Origin: Sphingobacterium litopenaei | GTDB lineage: Bacteria; Bacteroidota; Bacteroidia; Sphingobacteriales; Sphingobacteriaceae | Direction: 5' to 3' | DNA length: 64,000 nt | Assembly: GCF_014692495.1 (NCBI RefSeq) | Contig: NZ_JACOIJ010000015.1 | Span: forward strand, 19,707-83,706 | Shown: positions 1 through 6,677 of the stretch, piece after piece | Position numbering within the stretch: the stretch's first letter is position 1 | Layout: each line of letters begins with the position of its first letter | Notes under the pieces: model-generated | Seen by the model: the letters and a program-made list of their open reading frames with translations, nothing else | The model's database searches: none | What the model was told of the DNA's origin: nothing | Program-made: the position numbers and the translations under genes

Positions 1-2
1 GG

Positions 3-161
3 CTTATTAAAAAGGCTAAACAAAAGCTGTTTTACACCGATTCCAGTATAAAGGAAATTGCATGGGAACTAGGCTTTAATGATGAAAATAATTTCAGCTC
101 ACTTTTCCACAAAAAAACGGGATTGACCCCTACTGAATTACGGAATTCATTGGTAATATGA
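3..161 (+). CDS. AraC-family regulator, 3' end (partial)
   Basis: The frame starting at base 3 is open to a TGA at 159-161 and encodes about 52 residues. These match the second helix-turn-helix of AraC/XylS regulators: 'IKEIAWELGFNDENNFSSLF' followed by 'KKTGLTPTELR', which is the usual family ending. The gene runs off the left edge, so its sensory domain and target cannot be judged. It is followed by a decayed IS66 element and no co-oriented partner. Family assignment is firm from the motif; specific function is unknown. Confidence 0.85.
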   Translation, partial: LIKKAKQKLFYTDSSIKEIAWELGFNDENNFSSLFHKKTGLTPTELRNSLVI

Positions 162-498
162 TTCACCATCAAATTAGCAATGAACTTTAAAGATCTCCAT
201 TATTTAACAAAGTAAGCAAAGCACAAGTCCTTCCCCAAGTCTTTATTGCTTACTCTAAGATAGTGTATAAAAATTACATAATTTTTGAAATATTAATCGA
301 AATTGCTGCTGGAAAAATAATATACTAGATTAAACTCAGCGGGTTGATTTAAAATTAAATAAAACATTCGTCGATATACTTGTATAGTTAATTTTCAAGT
401 TTGTTAAGTAACTTATAATAACAAATAGCTACTTAATTTTTAGGTCTATGCCCCCCCTCTTTCTGAAGAAAATTATCATATTTAATTTTAGTACATGA
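162..498. other. Intergenic, no gene seen
   Basis: AT-rich sequence between the AraC fragment and the IS66 element. I saw no convincing ORF, hairpin terminator or RNA gene in it. Stops are frequent in all frames. Confidence 0.5.
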
Positions 499-525
499 GT
501 AAGCATCTGGTTATCCCCCTGTATG

Positions 526-552
526 TTTGAATAGGTTAACTTTCTAGCTTTG
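526..552 (+). promoter_or_regulatory. Bacteroidota-type promoter candidate for IS66 tnpA
   Basis: TAGCTTTG at 545-552 matches TAnnTTTG, and TTTG lies at 526-529 upstream. The spacer of 15 bases is shorter than the usual 19-21, so the -33 box is doubtful. tnpA starts 20 bases downstream. Confidence 0.35.
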
Positions 553-571
553 CCTTATTAAATTTATAATT

Positions 572-841
572 ATGGTAATAAGTAATCTTTCGAGCGAAAT
601 GCACAATCATTATGTTTGCTGGCAACGCAGTGGTCTTAGTCAGCGTTCGTACTGTTTGGAAAATAATCTACGCGTAGGTCAATTCCATTATTGGATTAAG
701 AAGTTCCGGCAAATGGATTCCCATGCCAATAGCGTGAATTCTGGTTTTGTTCCTCTGGTTGTTACCGCAAGTAACAGTATTAACCCTATCGTAGAAATTG
801 AGCATAAAGATGGCCATTGTATCCGTTTTTTCAATCGGTAG
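572..841 (+). CDS. tnpA: IS66 family accessory protein TnpA
   Basis: An 89-residue protein. Its N-terminal half carries the small helix-turn-helix signature of IS66 TnpA: 'WQRSGLSQRSYCLENNLRVG' followed by 'FHYWIKKF'. The C-terminus 'IEHKDGHCIRFFNR' resembles the family's short beta-rich end. TnpA is an accessory DNA-binding protein needed with TnpB and TnpC for transposition. The frame is intact. It is followed after 28 bases by tnpB, the usual order. Since tnpC is broken, it probably has no function now. Confidence 0.75.
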   Translation: MVISNLSSEMHNHYVCWQRSGLSQRSYCLENNLRVGQFHYWIKKFRQMDSHANSVNSGFVPLVVTASNSINPIVEIEHKDGHCIRFFNR

Positions 842-869
842 ATGCTTGGGTCCTAAAATCGTTGTTATA

Positions 870-1226
870 ATGTTATCGCTTTCCTCGGGTTTTCGGTATT
901 TTCTTTATAGTGGAGACACGAACTTTCATTGCGGGATGGATTCCTTAAGCGGTTTAGTGCGCAAGGAACTCTCGCAAGACCCACTTAACCGAGCGAGTTA
1001 TATATTTTTTAACCGATTACGTAGCCAAGTAAAGCTTCTTCACTTTGAAGGTGATGGTTTTTCTCTTTATCACAAACGGCTAGAGCGTGGTACTTTTGAA
1101 GTTCCTACCGCTACTGGCCGTGGGGACTTTCGAATCAGTAGCGCATCTCTGCAGCTAATCTTGCAGGGCATTCAATTGGAAAGTGTTCCTCGTCACAAGC
1201 GCTTTTCTATCACGAGCCAAGGTTGA
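870..1226 (+). CDS. tnpB: IS66 family accessory protein TnpB
   Basis: A 118-residue protein when started at the ATG at 870; the open frame extends back to 798, but the upstream 24 residues overlap tnpA and do not fit the family. From 'MLSLSSGFRYFLYSGDTN' the sequence follows the IS66 Orf2/TnpB pattern, including 'DMRKGMDSLSGLV'-like 'HCGMDSLSGLVRKEL', 'YIFFNRLRSQVKLLHFEGDG' and 'LYHKRLERGTFEVP'. Length fits the usual 110-120 residues. Its role is accessory in IS66 transposition. The frame is intact although the element as a whole is dead. Confidence 0.85.
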   Translation: MLSLSSGFRYFLYSGDTNFHCGMDSLSGLVRKELSQDPLNRASYIFFNRLRSQVKLLHFEGDGFSLYHKRLERGTFEVPTATGRGDFRISSASLQLILQGIQLESVPRHKRFSITSQG

Positions 1227-1366
1227 TTTTGCGCTAACGCTACTAGCGTATACCTGTTGTTAATTAGCAGTTTTTTCGTGTGTTTTCCACACTTTTAAGT
1301 GTAAATGGTTTGGACATAAGCAGGCGAAAATATGGTTTATAATAGCGTAAAGTTTATTTTTGTGCT

Positions 1367-1959
1367 GTGGAAAACATCGACTATTAAGCGCTCTATGAGG
1401 CTAGCCTACGTGAAAAGGCTGCATTGGAAAAGCTACATGCTTTGGATAAGTCGATGTTGAACCAAGAGAATGCGACACTGAGTAGGGAAAACGCAACCCT
1501 GAACAAGGAATACACAACCCTGAACAAGCAGAAGATTAGCTTGGAGCAGGAGCGCGCGCATTACTGCTCGCTGATTTAGATAATCTTCGTCGTCAGATCT
1601 TTGATATTCGTTCGGATAAACTGGTTAAGTTAGCCCTATCGGGCCAGTTAGATATGTTTAGCCTGAATGCTCCTGCTCCGCTGATAGAACAGGTTGGAGA
1701 AGAGCTGCAAGAAGCAATTAAAAAACTACAGGAGAAATCCCAGAATTCACCAAAAAAACCCAAACGGGTGTTACTTCCTGAGCACTTAGAGCGTAATTCT
1801 CAATCGTATGCAATTCGGCCAGAAGCATGAGCGCGCTTTGTAGGGGAATCCACTCAGACTATGCTATTATTCCAAGCCTTTCGTGTAGAAGTGGAGCAAA
1901 AACAGCAAATAACGAAGGCTTTAATCGAATATATCCCTAAAAGATCCACTTACAATTGA
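1367..1959 (+). pseudogene. tnpC: IS66 transposase TnpC, N-terminal remnant
   Basis: From GTG 1367 the translation begins 'VENIDY' then an in-frame TAA, a coiled-coil stretch rich in 'NATL' repeats, and a frameshift near 1555-1570. It then continues 'DLDNLRRQIFDIRSDKL' and 'KKPKRVLLPEHLERN', typical of the IS66 TnpC N-terminal region before the zinc-finger and DDE domain. A further recognisable stretch, 'FQAFRVEVEQKQQ', ends at TGA 1957-1959. At least one nonsense and one frameshift lesion are seen, and the catalytic domain is absent. Confidence 0.75.
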
Positions 1960-2183
1960 CGAGTGAAATCGTCTGCTCGCCTGCGCGTAAAGAAAATTTA
2001 GACTTACCCATAAATGATTAAAACGCGTAAATTAAATTAGAAAAAAAATATTTTAAAATTTTAAACCCTTGAATATCAGGTTATTTCCTAACGAAATGAC
2101 TTTAATCATTTTTTTTAAGCTTTCACAATATGTTATGTAATACATAAATTTCCTATATTACAATAACATTACATAACTATGAT

Positions 2184-2714
2184 ATGCGCGGGCTTATACT
2201 TTTATTGGGTATTATTATTCTAGGAATAAACAACCTTCTTGCACAACCTTCAGTTAGAATCAACATCGTGTTGAATCACGTGCAGAATTTAACAATTAAC
2301 CCTGATCAACAGGTAGTAAATTTAAACTACAATACCTTGGACGATTATCGTACAGGGGTAGAGGTAACAAAAAATGCGCATCTATCTGTATTTAGCACCA
2401 CACCGTATGAGGTAAAGGTTAAGCTAGCCAACAATGAGTTTGTTAAACTTGGTAGTGAAGATGAAGATAGAGTATCTATGCCTGATATTCAAGTAAGCCC
2501 TGTTTCAACAACGCAAAACAGTGACGTAGAATTTTCTACCAGTATACTAACGACTGAAGGTAGAAAAATTATATCAAGCAGTGTTCCCACAACTTCTGCG
2601 GTATACAACATACAGTATAAAGGCCCAAAAGGCGAAAACATTATTCGTTTTGCAGAAAGAAATAAAACAATCGTATTTTATAATGATGTACTTTATAGTA
2701 TAGAGACTAAGTAA
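2184..2714 (+). CDS. Secreted pilin-like subunit 1
   Basis: A 176-residue protein with a clear signal peptide (hydrophobic segment near residues 4-16, cleavage near 'LLAQ'). The mature part begins with alternating hydrophobic residues ('VRINIVLNHVQNLTIN') and contains 'VVNLNYNTLDDYRTGVEV', which aligns with 'IVNLTYADANDYRNGISK' and 'VTLTYANAENYRNGVSAL' of the two next genes, and with the C-terminal half of the protein at 5603. It ends with a beta-strand-like 'TIVFYNDVLYSIETK'. These shared patterns suggest a fimbrial subunit. It is more divergent than the other two and could be a minor or adaptor subunit. It has its own terminator. No family name was recognised with certainty; function rests on the neighbouring chaperone and usher. 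Confidence 0.55.
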   Translation: MRGLILLLGIIILGINNLLAQPSVRINIVLNHVQNLTINPDQQVVNLNYNTLDDYRTGVEVTKNAHLSVFSTTPYEVKVKLANNEFVKLGSEDEDRVSMPDIQVSPVSTTQNSDVEFSTSILTTEGRKIISSSVPTTSAVYNIQYKGPKGENIIRFAERNKTIVFYNDVLYSIETK

Positions 2715-2727
2715 AAAACTAAGTAAG

Positions 2728-2777
2728 AATTCCTGCTTTATAAAGAAATTTCCTTTGTAAAGCAGGAATTTTTGTTT
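2728..2777 (+). terminator. Intrinsic terminator after pilin-like gene 1
   Basis: Perfect 13-base inverted repeat: AATTCCTGCTTTA (2728-2740) pairs with TAAAGCAGGAATT (2758-2770), followed by a T-rich run. It lies 14 bases after the stop codon. Confidence 0.8.
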
Positions 2778-3291
2778 GCATGATTTTTTGGCTCCAAAGA
2801 CCATGTCTTTTGCGAATACTAGTCCCAAACTATCTCTTATCTTAAAGAGATCAAACAAAAAAATAATTAAACCCCAAAGTGCTAAATATCCTCGAACACT
2901 TGGGAACAGTATGTAGCTCAATGTAAATTATACTGAACACCATTTGAGCAATAAATACTCTTTCATTTAATCCATAACTCAGCTACAAATTAGATCAATT
3001 CGAACTACAATATCCACCTTGAGGTAGCTGTAAAGGGATATAATTGTAGTCATACAAGGTCTAAAAAACGCATGACTTTGGGACGTAAAATTTTCATTTA
3101 GTATAAATTAAATATACTTGTAGCTTGGTCTCTACAAAATAGTACATTTTCATACTATTTTGAAGTTTTTAATAGGTGGAAAATAAAATCTCGCTGTAAA
3201 TTTGCACAACAACTAATAGGAAAGCCTTATAGTCGAGGAAAAATTATATAGACTATCCCTATAGAAAAAAAAAGAGAATCATATAAATATC
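2778..3291. other. Intergenic leader region before pilin-like gene 2
   Basis: About 510 bases without a credible gene. The only distinct signal is the promoter-like box near 3197. An open frame on the - strand (2574-2921) overlaps the pilin gene and its terminator and looks accidental. Confidence 0.5.
3197..3204 (+). promoter_or_regulatory. -7 box candidate for pilin-like gene 2
   Basis: TAAATTTG matches TAnnTTTG exactly and would give a leader of roughly 80 bases. No good -33 TTG at the right distance was seen. The bases following it (GCA) are the same as after the box before the next pilin gene. Confidence 0.4.
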
Positions 3292-3888
3292 ATGAAAAAT
3301 CTAATCTTATCAGCAGCAGTATTACTAGGAGTTACCTTCAGTGCTAATGCGCAAAATTCATCACCAGCTCCAGTAAAAGTGAAAGTGAACGTAAATTTAA
3401 ATTCTTTTCAAAGTATTGAAATCGGATCGGGAGCAACACCATCTGGGGAGTATGGCGATATTGTAAATTTAACTTACGCTGATGCGAATGATTACCGTAA
3501 CGGTATATCTAAAAATGTTCCCAACCAGTTGAAGGTTTCCTCCATTGGTTCGGGATATAAAGTTAAAGCTAAACTTTCTCAAGCAGTATTAAACCGTACT
3601 AGCGCAGAAGGAGCGCAAAACATTCAAGCAAATGAAATTTTAGAAATTCAAGTTGGTAAGAACTTAGCAGGCGCAACATCAGGAAAAATCGTTACTCTAT
3701 CTGGCGTAGAATTTACAGATTTATCAGCTAGCAACACAGGAAGTGCATCGGTTTTAGATGAGCAGTTAGATGTTAAATATTTTGGTAAGCCTATTCCACA
3801 AAATAAACTACAAACGTATTTTAATAATGTTGGCAATAAATCATTGTCATATACTGTAGATGTTTTATACGAAATTTTACCATTGTAA
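3292..3888 (+). CDS. Secreted pilin-like subunit 2
   Basis: A 198-residue exported protein: signal peptide with cleavage near 'SANAQ', then a strand of alternating residues 'VKVKVNVNLNSFQSIEIGSG', a conserved core 'VNLTYADANDYRNGISK' and a C-terminal strand 'LSYTVDVLYEILPL'. The alternating N-terminal strand and the final amphipathic strand are what donor-strand-exchanged pilins of chaperone-usher systems show (compare the C-terminal end of CsuA/B and spore-coat-U-type domains). It is clearly paralogous to the next gene over its whole length, so the pair is a tandem duplication. Probable major shaft subunit. Assignment is by pattern and context, not by a recognised family name. Confidence 0.6.
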   Translation: MKNLILSAAVLLGVTFSANAQNSSPAPVKVKVNVNLNSFQSIEIGSGATPSGEYGDIVNLTYADANDYRNGISKNVPNQLKVSSIGSGYKVKAKLSQAVLNRTSAEGAQNIQANEILEIQVGKNLAGATSGKIVTLSGVEFTDLSASNTGSASVLDEQLDVKYFGKPIPQNKLQTYFNNVGNKSLSYTVDVLYEILPL

Positions 3889-3924
3889 TCCACTCATCTA
3901 CAACAAGGAAAGTGAGTAGCTACA

Positions 3925-3948
3925 TTTTGTAGCTGAAACGCTACAAAA
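3925..3948 (+). terminator. Weak hairpin after pilin-like gene 2
   Basis: TTTTGTAGC (3925-3933) and GCTACAAAA (3940-3948) form a perfect 9-base stem with a 6-base loop, 36 bases after the stop. There is no T-run behind it, so it may be an mRNA-stabilising or partial-termination hairpin rather than a full terminator. Confidence 0.4.
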
Positions 3949-4015
3949 GTAAAATATTGCAAAAAATTAAAGGTTTATAGCAGTTTTTAATACCTACTTA
4001 GCTTACTCAACCATC

Positions 4016-4023
4016 TATCTTTG
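4016..4023 (+). promoter_or_regulatory. -7 box candidate for pilin-like gene 3
   Basis: TATCTTTG matches TAnnTTTG, about 58 bases before the start codon. A clear -33 box was not found. It suggests this pilin gene has its own promoter. Confidence 0.45.
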
Positions 4024-4081
4024 CATAGATTTTTAAACAACTAATTAAATTTCAACAACAAACTAAAAAATAACTCAAAAA

Positions 4082-4672
4082 ATGAAAAAGTTAATTTTGT
4101 CTGCATTCGTTCTTTTAGGAGCTTCAACAGTCTCAAATGCGCAGACCCCTAATCCTGTAAAGGTTAAAGTAAATGTTAATTTAAACAGTTTCCAATCTAT
4201 TGAAATTGGATCTGGAGCTCTAAATGGTGGAAATGGTTACGATGATGTTGTAACACTTACCTATGCTAACGCGGAAAACTACCGTAATGGTGTTTCTGCT
4301 TTAATTAACAATCAATTGAAGGTAACTTCTGTTGGTACTGGTTTTAAGGTTAAGGCGAACTTATCAAATATCAATTTAACACGTACTAGCTCTGCAGGTG
4401 TAGAAACAATTCCAGCAAACGAGATTCTTGAAATTGAAGTTGGTAAAAATTTAGCTGGCGTTACCTCAGGAAGAACTGTTGATGTAAATGGTCCAGAGTG
4501 GAACTTAAGCGCTGTATCTAGCGGTCAATCCTCAGTATTAGACCAAGAGTTAGATGTTAAATACTTCGGTAGACCAATTTCTGATTCAAAATTGAAACAA
4601 TATTTTAATAATGTAGGAAGACAAGCAATTGCTTACACAGTTGACGTTACTTACGAAGTAGTGCCTAACTAA
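4082..4672 (+). CDS. Secreted pilin-like subunit 3
   Basis: A 196-residue close paralogue of the preceding protein. It shares the signal peptide type (cleavage near 'SNAQ'), the leading strand 'VKVKVNVNLNSFQSIEIGSG', 'VTLTYANAENYRNGVSAL', 'NEILEIEVGKNLAGVTSG', 'LDVKYFGRPI' and the closing strand 'IAYTVDVTYEVVPN'. Probable pilus shaft subunit secreted through the usher encoded downstream. It is insulated by a promoter-like box before it and a strong terminator after it, which would allow higher expression than the chaperone-adhesin-usher genes. Function is inferred from the shared fold pattern and neighbours. Confidence 0.6.
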   Translation: MKKLILSAFVLLGASTVSNAQTPNPVKVKVNVNLNSFQSIEIGSGALNGGNGYDDVVTLTYANAENYRNGVSALINNQLKVTSVGTGFKVKANLSNINLTRTSSAGVETIPANEILEIEVGKNLAGVTSGRTVDVNGPEWNLSAVSSGQSSVLDQELDVKYFGRPISDSKLKQYFNNVGRQAIAYTVDVTYEVVPN

Positions 4673-4683
4673 AATATATTTTT

Positions 4684-4714
4684 ATACAAGTGGTTTTAAA
4701 AAAACCACTTGTAT
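4684..4714 (+). terminator. Strong hairpin terminator after the pilin genes
   Basis: ATACAAGTGGTTT (4684-4696) pairs perfectly with AAACCACTTGTAT (4702-4714), with a 5-base A-rich loop and AT-rich flanks. It separates the pilin genes from the chaperone-adhesin-usher group. Confidence 0.75.
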
Positions 4715-4803
4715 ATTATTTAATACCATCCTCCTTAGAGCCAAAAGTTTCGACTTTATACCACACATCTACTTTCGGGTTTTATCTTTAATCACGTATC
4801 TAT

Positions 4804-5610
4804 ATGAAAAAAATTGGGCTTATTATCTTAATAATATTATCTGCATTTAGTACTTTAAGCGCGCAAACAGGACTTACCGTTGGTCCTCCTCGCGTTTATT
4901 TTATTGGTGGGCCGGGGGCGAGCATGGTTCAATTAGTAGATGTTACAAATCCAAGTAAGGACTATAGCTTAGAACTTGCCGTATCTTATGAAGATTGGTC
5001 CTATTCACCAACAGGTGACAATCAGCTTTTTCCAGCAGGCACCCTTGCAAACAGCTGCTCAGATTGGTTAACTATCTCAGAGCCATTTTTTGCTTTAGCG
5101 CCAGGAGAGAGTAAACAACTACAATTAAACATTAAAGTACCAGATACGCTAAGCGCAAATTCTCAATCAGTACATACCACAATGTTATTTGTAACACAGA
5201 TGAATCCACGTGCTAACGCACAGCAAGAAGGTGCAAATATCCGATTAGCTGTACGCTCAGGAATTAAAATTTACCATAGACAGTCTCAAACGGCTAAACA
5301 AGACGTAGAAATCAACAATTTAGTTTATCATAAAAAAGACAGTACAGATGCATTTCTGGAGCTAGAGTATTTAGTTAATAGCAACACTTGGACAGAAGGA
5401 AATATTCGTATTGAATATTTGAATCAAGAAACTGGTAAACTTACAAAAACTAATGATGTGAGTTTTTATGCGCTTCCTGCTGATAAACGTAAATTTTACA
5501 GCCTTATTCCCAATGATTTAGCTAAGGGGCGTTATGTAGCTACAGTAATGCTTATGTATGGCGATCAGCCCGATATCAAAATTGGAGAAATAGCGTTTAA
5601 TCATGAATAA
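4804..5610 (+). CDS. PapD-like periplasmic pilus chaperone
   Basis: A 268-residue protein with a signal peptide (residues 1-20, 'LSAQ'). It follows the layout of PapD-type chaperones: first strand 'LTVGPPRVYF' with Arg30 at the place of the PapD anchoring Arg8, then 'VQLVDVTNPSKDYSLELAVS', 'WLTISEPFFALAPGESKQLQ' and 'IRLAVRSGIKIYHRQ', where Lys155 takes the place of PapD Lys112. A second beta domain of about 100 residues follows, as in the two-domain chaperone fold. The expected role is to cap pilin subunits by donor-strand complementation in the periplasm and deliver them to the usher. It overlaps the adhesin-like gene by 8 bases, implying co-translation. The match is clear to the fold but distant from proteobacterial members. 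Confidence 0.75.
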   Translation: MKKIGLIILIILSAFSTLSAQTGLTVGPPRVYFIGGPGASMVQLVDVTNPSKDYSLELAVSYEDWSYSPTGDNQLFPAGTLANSCSDWLTISEPFFALAPGESKQLQLNIKVPDTLSANSQSVHTTMLFVTQMNPRANAQQEGANIRLAVRSGIKIYHRQSQTAKQDVEINNLVYHKKDSTDAFLELEYLVNSNTWTEGNIRIEYLNQETGKLTKTNDVSFYALPADKRKFYSLIPNDLAKGRYVATVMLMYGDQPDIKIGEIAFNHE

Positions 5611-6673
5611 CTTTGCACTAAAATATTTAATTTTCTTATATGTTTTTTTTGCGCATTTGCCTGTTTCAAACGCGCAGATGCAATATTCTGTTTGGTCAAA
5701 TAATTACATTTTTTTAAGTTCTTATTTGGGTTACCAATCTCCCGAACGATTTACTACTGTTCAGTTCAGTTTAAGTACTCCACAATATTCACAAAGTGAA
5801 TGGTCCTTATCGGTGCGACTGTTAAATTCTATAAAATTAGAAAGCGGAACAAATCGAATTGGAAAAGATTTCCCAGCAGAAAAAATTAATTTAAAATGGA
5901 CTGGCGATAATAACGATCCTTTTATGCGCTTACAAAGCATCGGATCAACCTTGGAGCCATTAGTTTTACCAAGCTCTGGTGAAATATTTCTTATAAATAG
6001 ATCCCGAACTCCAATAAATACAAATAATAGAACATCAGCGCTCTATCAACTCTATAGCCAGATGACCATCGCTCAAGGTCGATATCTGGAAGATTACTTA
6101 AGCCCAGATCCTTACACGCATGTGACCTACCGGTTTCAGCTCTTATATACTTTATACGATAATCAAAATAGAATTATCGGAACGCAAGTAGTAAATCATT
6201 CTCTACAAATGCCTCCAAAACTAACAGACGGACATTTGGTAGATGTAGAACCTGATTTTAGCATTGCGGTAGATCCAAGAATGGATGAGGTAAACCTCTC
6301 CTTTAAGAACCTTACCGACTATAAACAAGGTGTGTCTGTTCAGATTCCATCCGCATTTACAGTACACGCGAATACAGATTATGAGATACGAGTTAAAGCG
6401 CTAGAAAGCGACATGATAAGTCCATCTGGAAACGTATTACCTCTTAGTATAATTAAGGTTATTTTACAAAATGAAACCAACAGTACAGGAACAACAACTC
6501 CAGTAACCTTATCTACTAGCGAACAAGTTGTTCTTAGAGGAACCTCAAAAGATAAAAACATAAAGCGTCATACTGGTGTTAAGTATGATGTAAATATTCC
6601 AAATAACATTTTAAAGGATCTGACAATAGGTACCTATTCCGTTTCTATACTTTATCAATTGATGCCACTCTAG
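5603..6673 (+). CDS. Two-domain tip adhesin-like protein with C-terminal pilin domain
   Basis: A 356-residue exported protein (signal peptide ending near 'SNAQ', residue 25). Residues about 25-210 form an unrecognised beta-rich domain. Residues about 212-356 repeat the pilin pattern: 'FSIAVDPRMDEVNLSFKN', 'LTDYKQGVSV' and 'YEIRVKAL' align with the small pilins, and the end 'LTIGTYSVSILYQLMPL' resembles the closing strand of archaic chaperone-usher pilins. This layout (binding domain followed by a pilin domain) is that of tip adhesins such as FimH or CsuE. It overlaps the chaperone gene and lies 4 bases before the usher gene. The ligand is unknown. Confidence 0.6.
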   Translation: MNNFALKYLIFLYVFFAHLPVSNAQMQYSVWSNNYIFLSSYLGYQSPERFTTVQFSLSTPQYSQSEWSLSVRLLNSIKLESGTNRIGKDFPAEKINLKWTGDNNDPFMRLQSIGSTLEPLVLPSSGEIFLINRSRTPINTNNRTSALYQLYSQMTIAQGRYLEDYLSPDPYTHVTYRFQLLYTLYDNQNRIIGTQVVNHSLQMPPKLTDGHLVDVEPDFSIAVDPRMDEVNLSFKNLTDYKQGVSVQIPSAFTVHANTDYEIRVKALESDMISPSGNVLPLSIIKVILQNETNSTGTTTPVTLSTSEQVVLRGTSKDKNIKRHTGVKYDVNIPNNILKDLTIGTYSVSILYQLMPL

Positions 6674-6677
6674 TAAA

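Larger units (their letters stand above)
499..1959 (+). mobile_element. Degenerate IS66-family insertion sequence
   Basis: Three consecutive reading frames correspond to IS66 TnpA, TnpB and a decayed N-terminal part of TnpC. A possible left inverted-repeat start, GTAAGCATCTGG at 499-510, fits the GTAA start usual in this family, but no matching right end was found. The catalytic DDE part of TnpC is missing, so the element is 3'-truncated and should not move on its own. The left boundary is inference; the gene content is read directly. Confidence 0.65.

Noticed and set aside
798..869. Upstream extension of IS66 tnpB
   Set aside because: It overlaps tnpA and the family similarity begins at the ATG at 870.
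2574..2921. 115-codon open frame on the - strand
   Set aside because: It overlaps the end of the pilin-like gene and its terminator hairpin, and its hydrophobic translation matches no family; it is most likely accidental.
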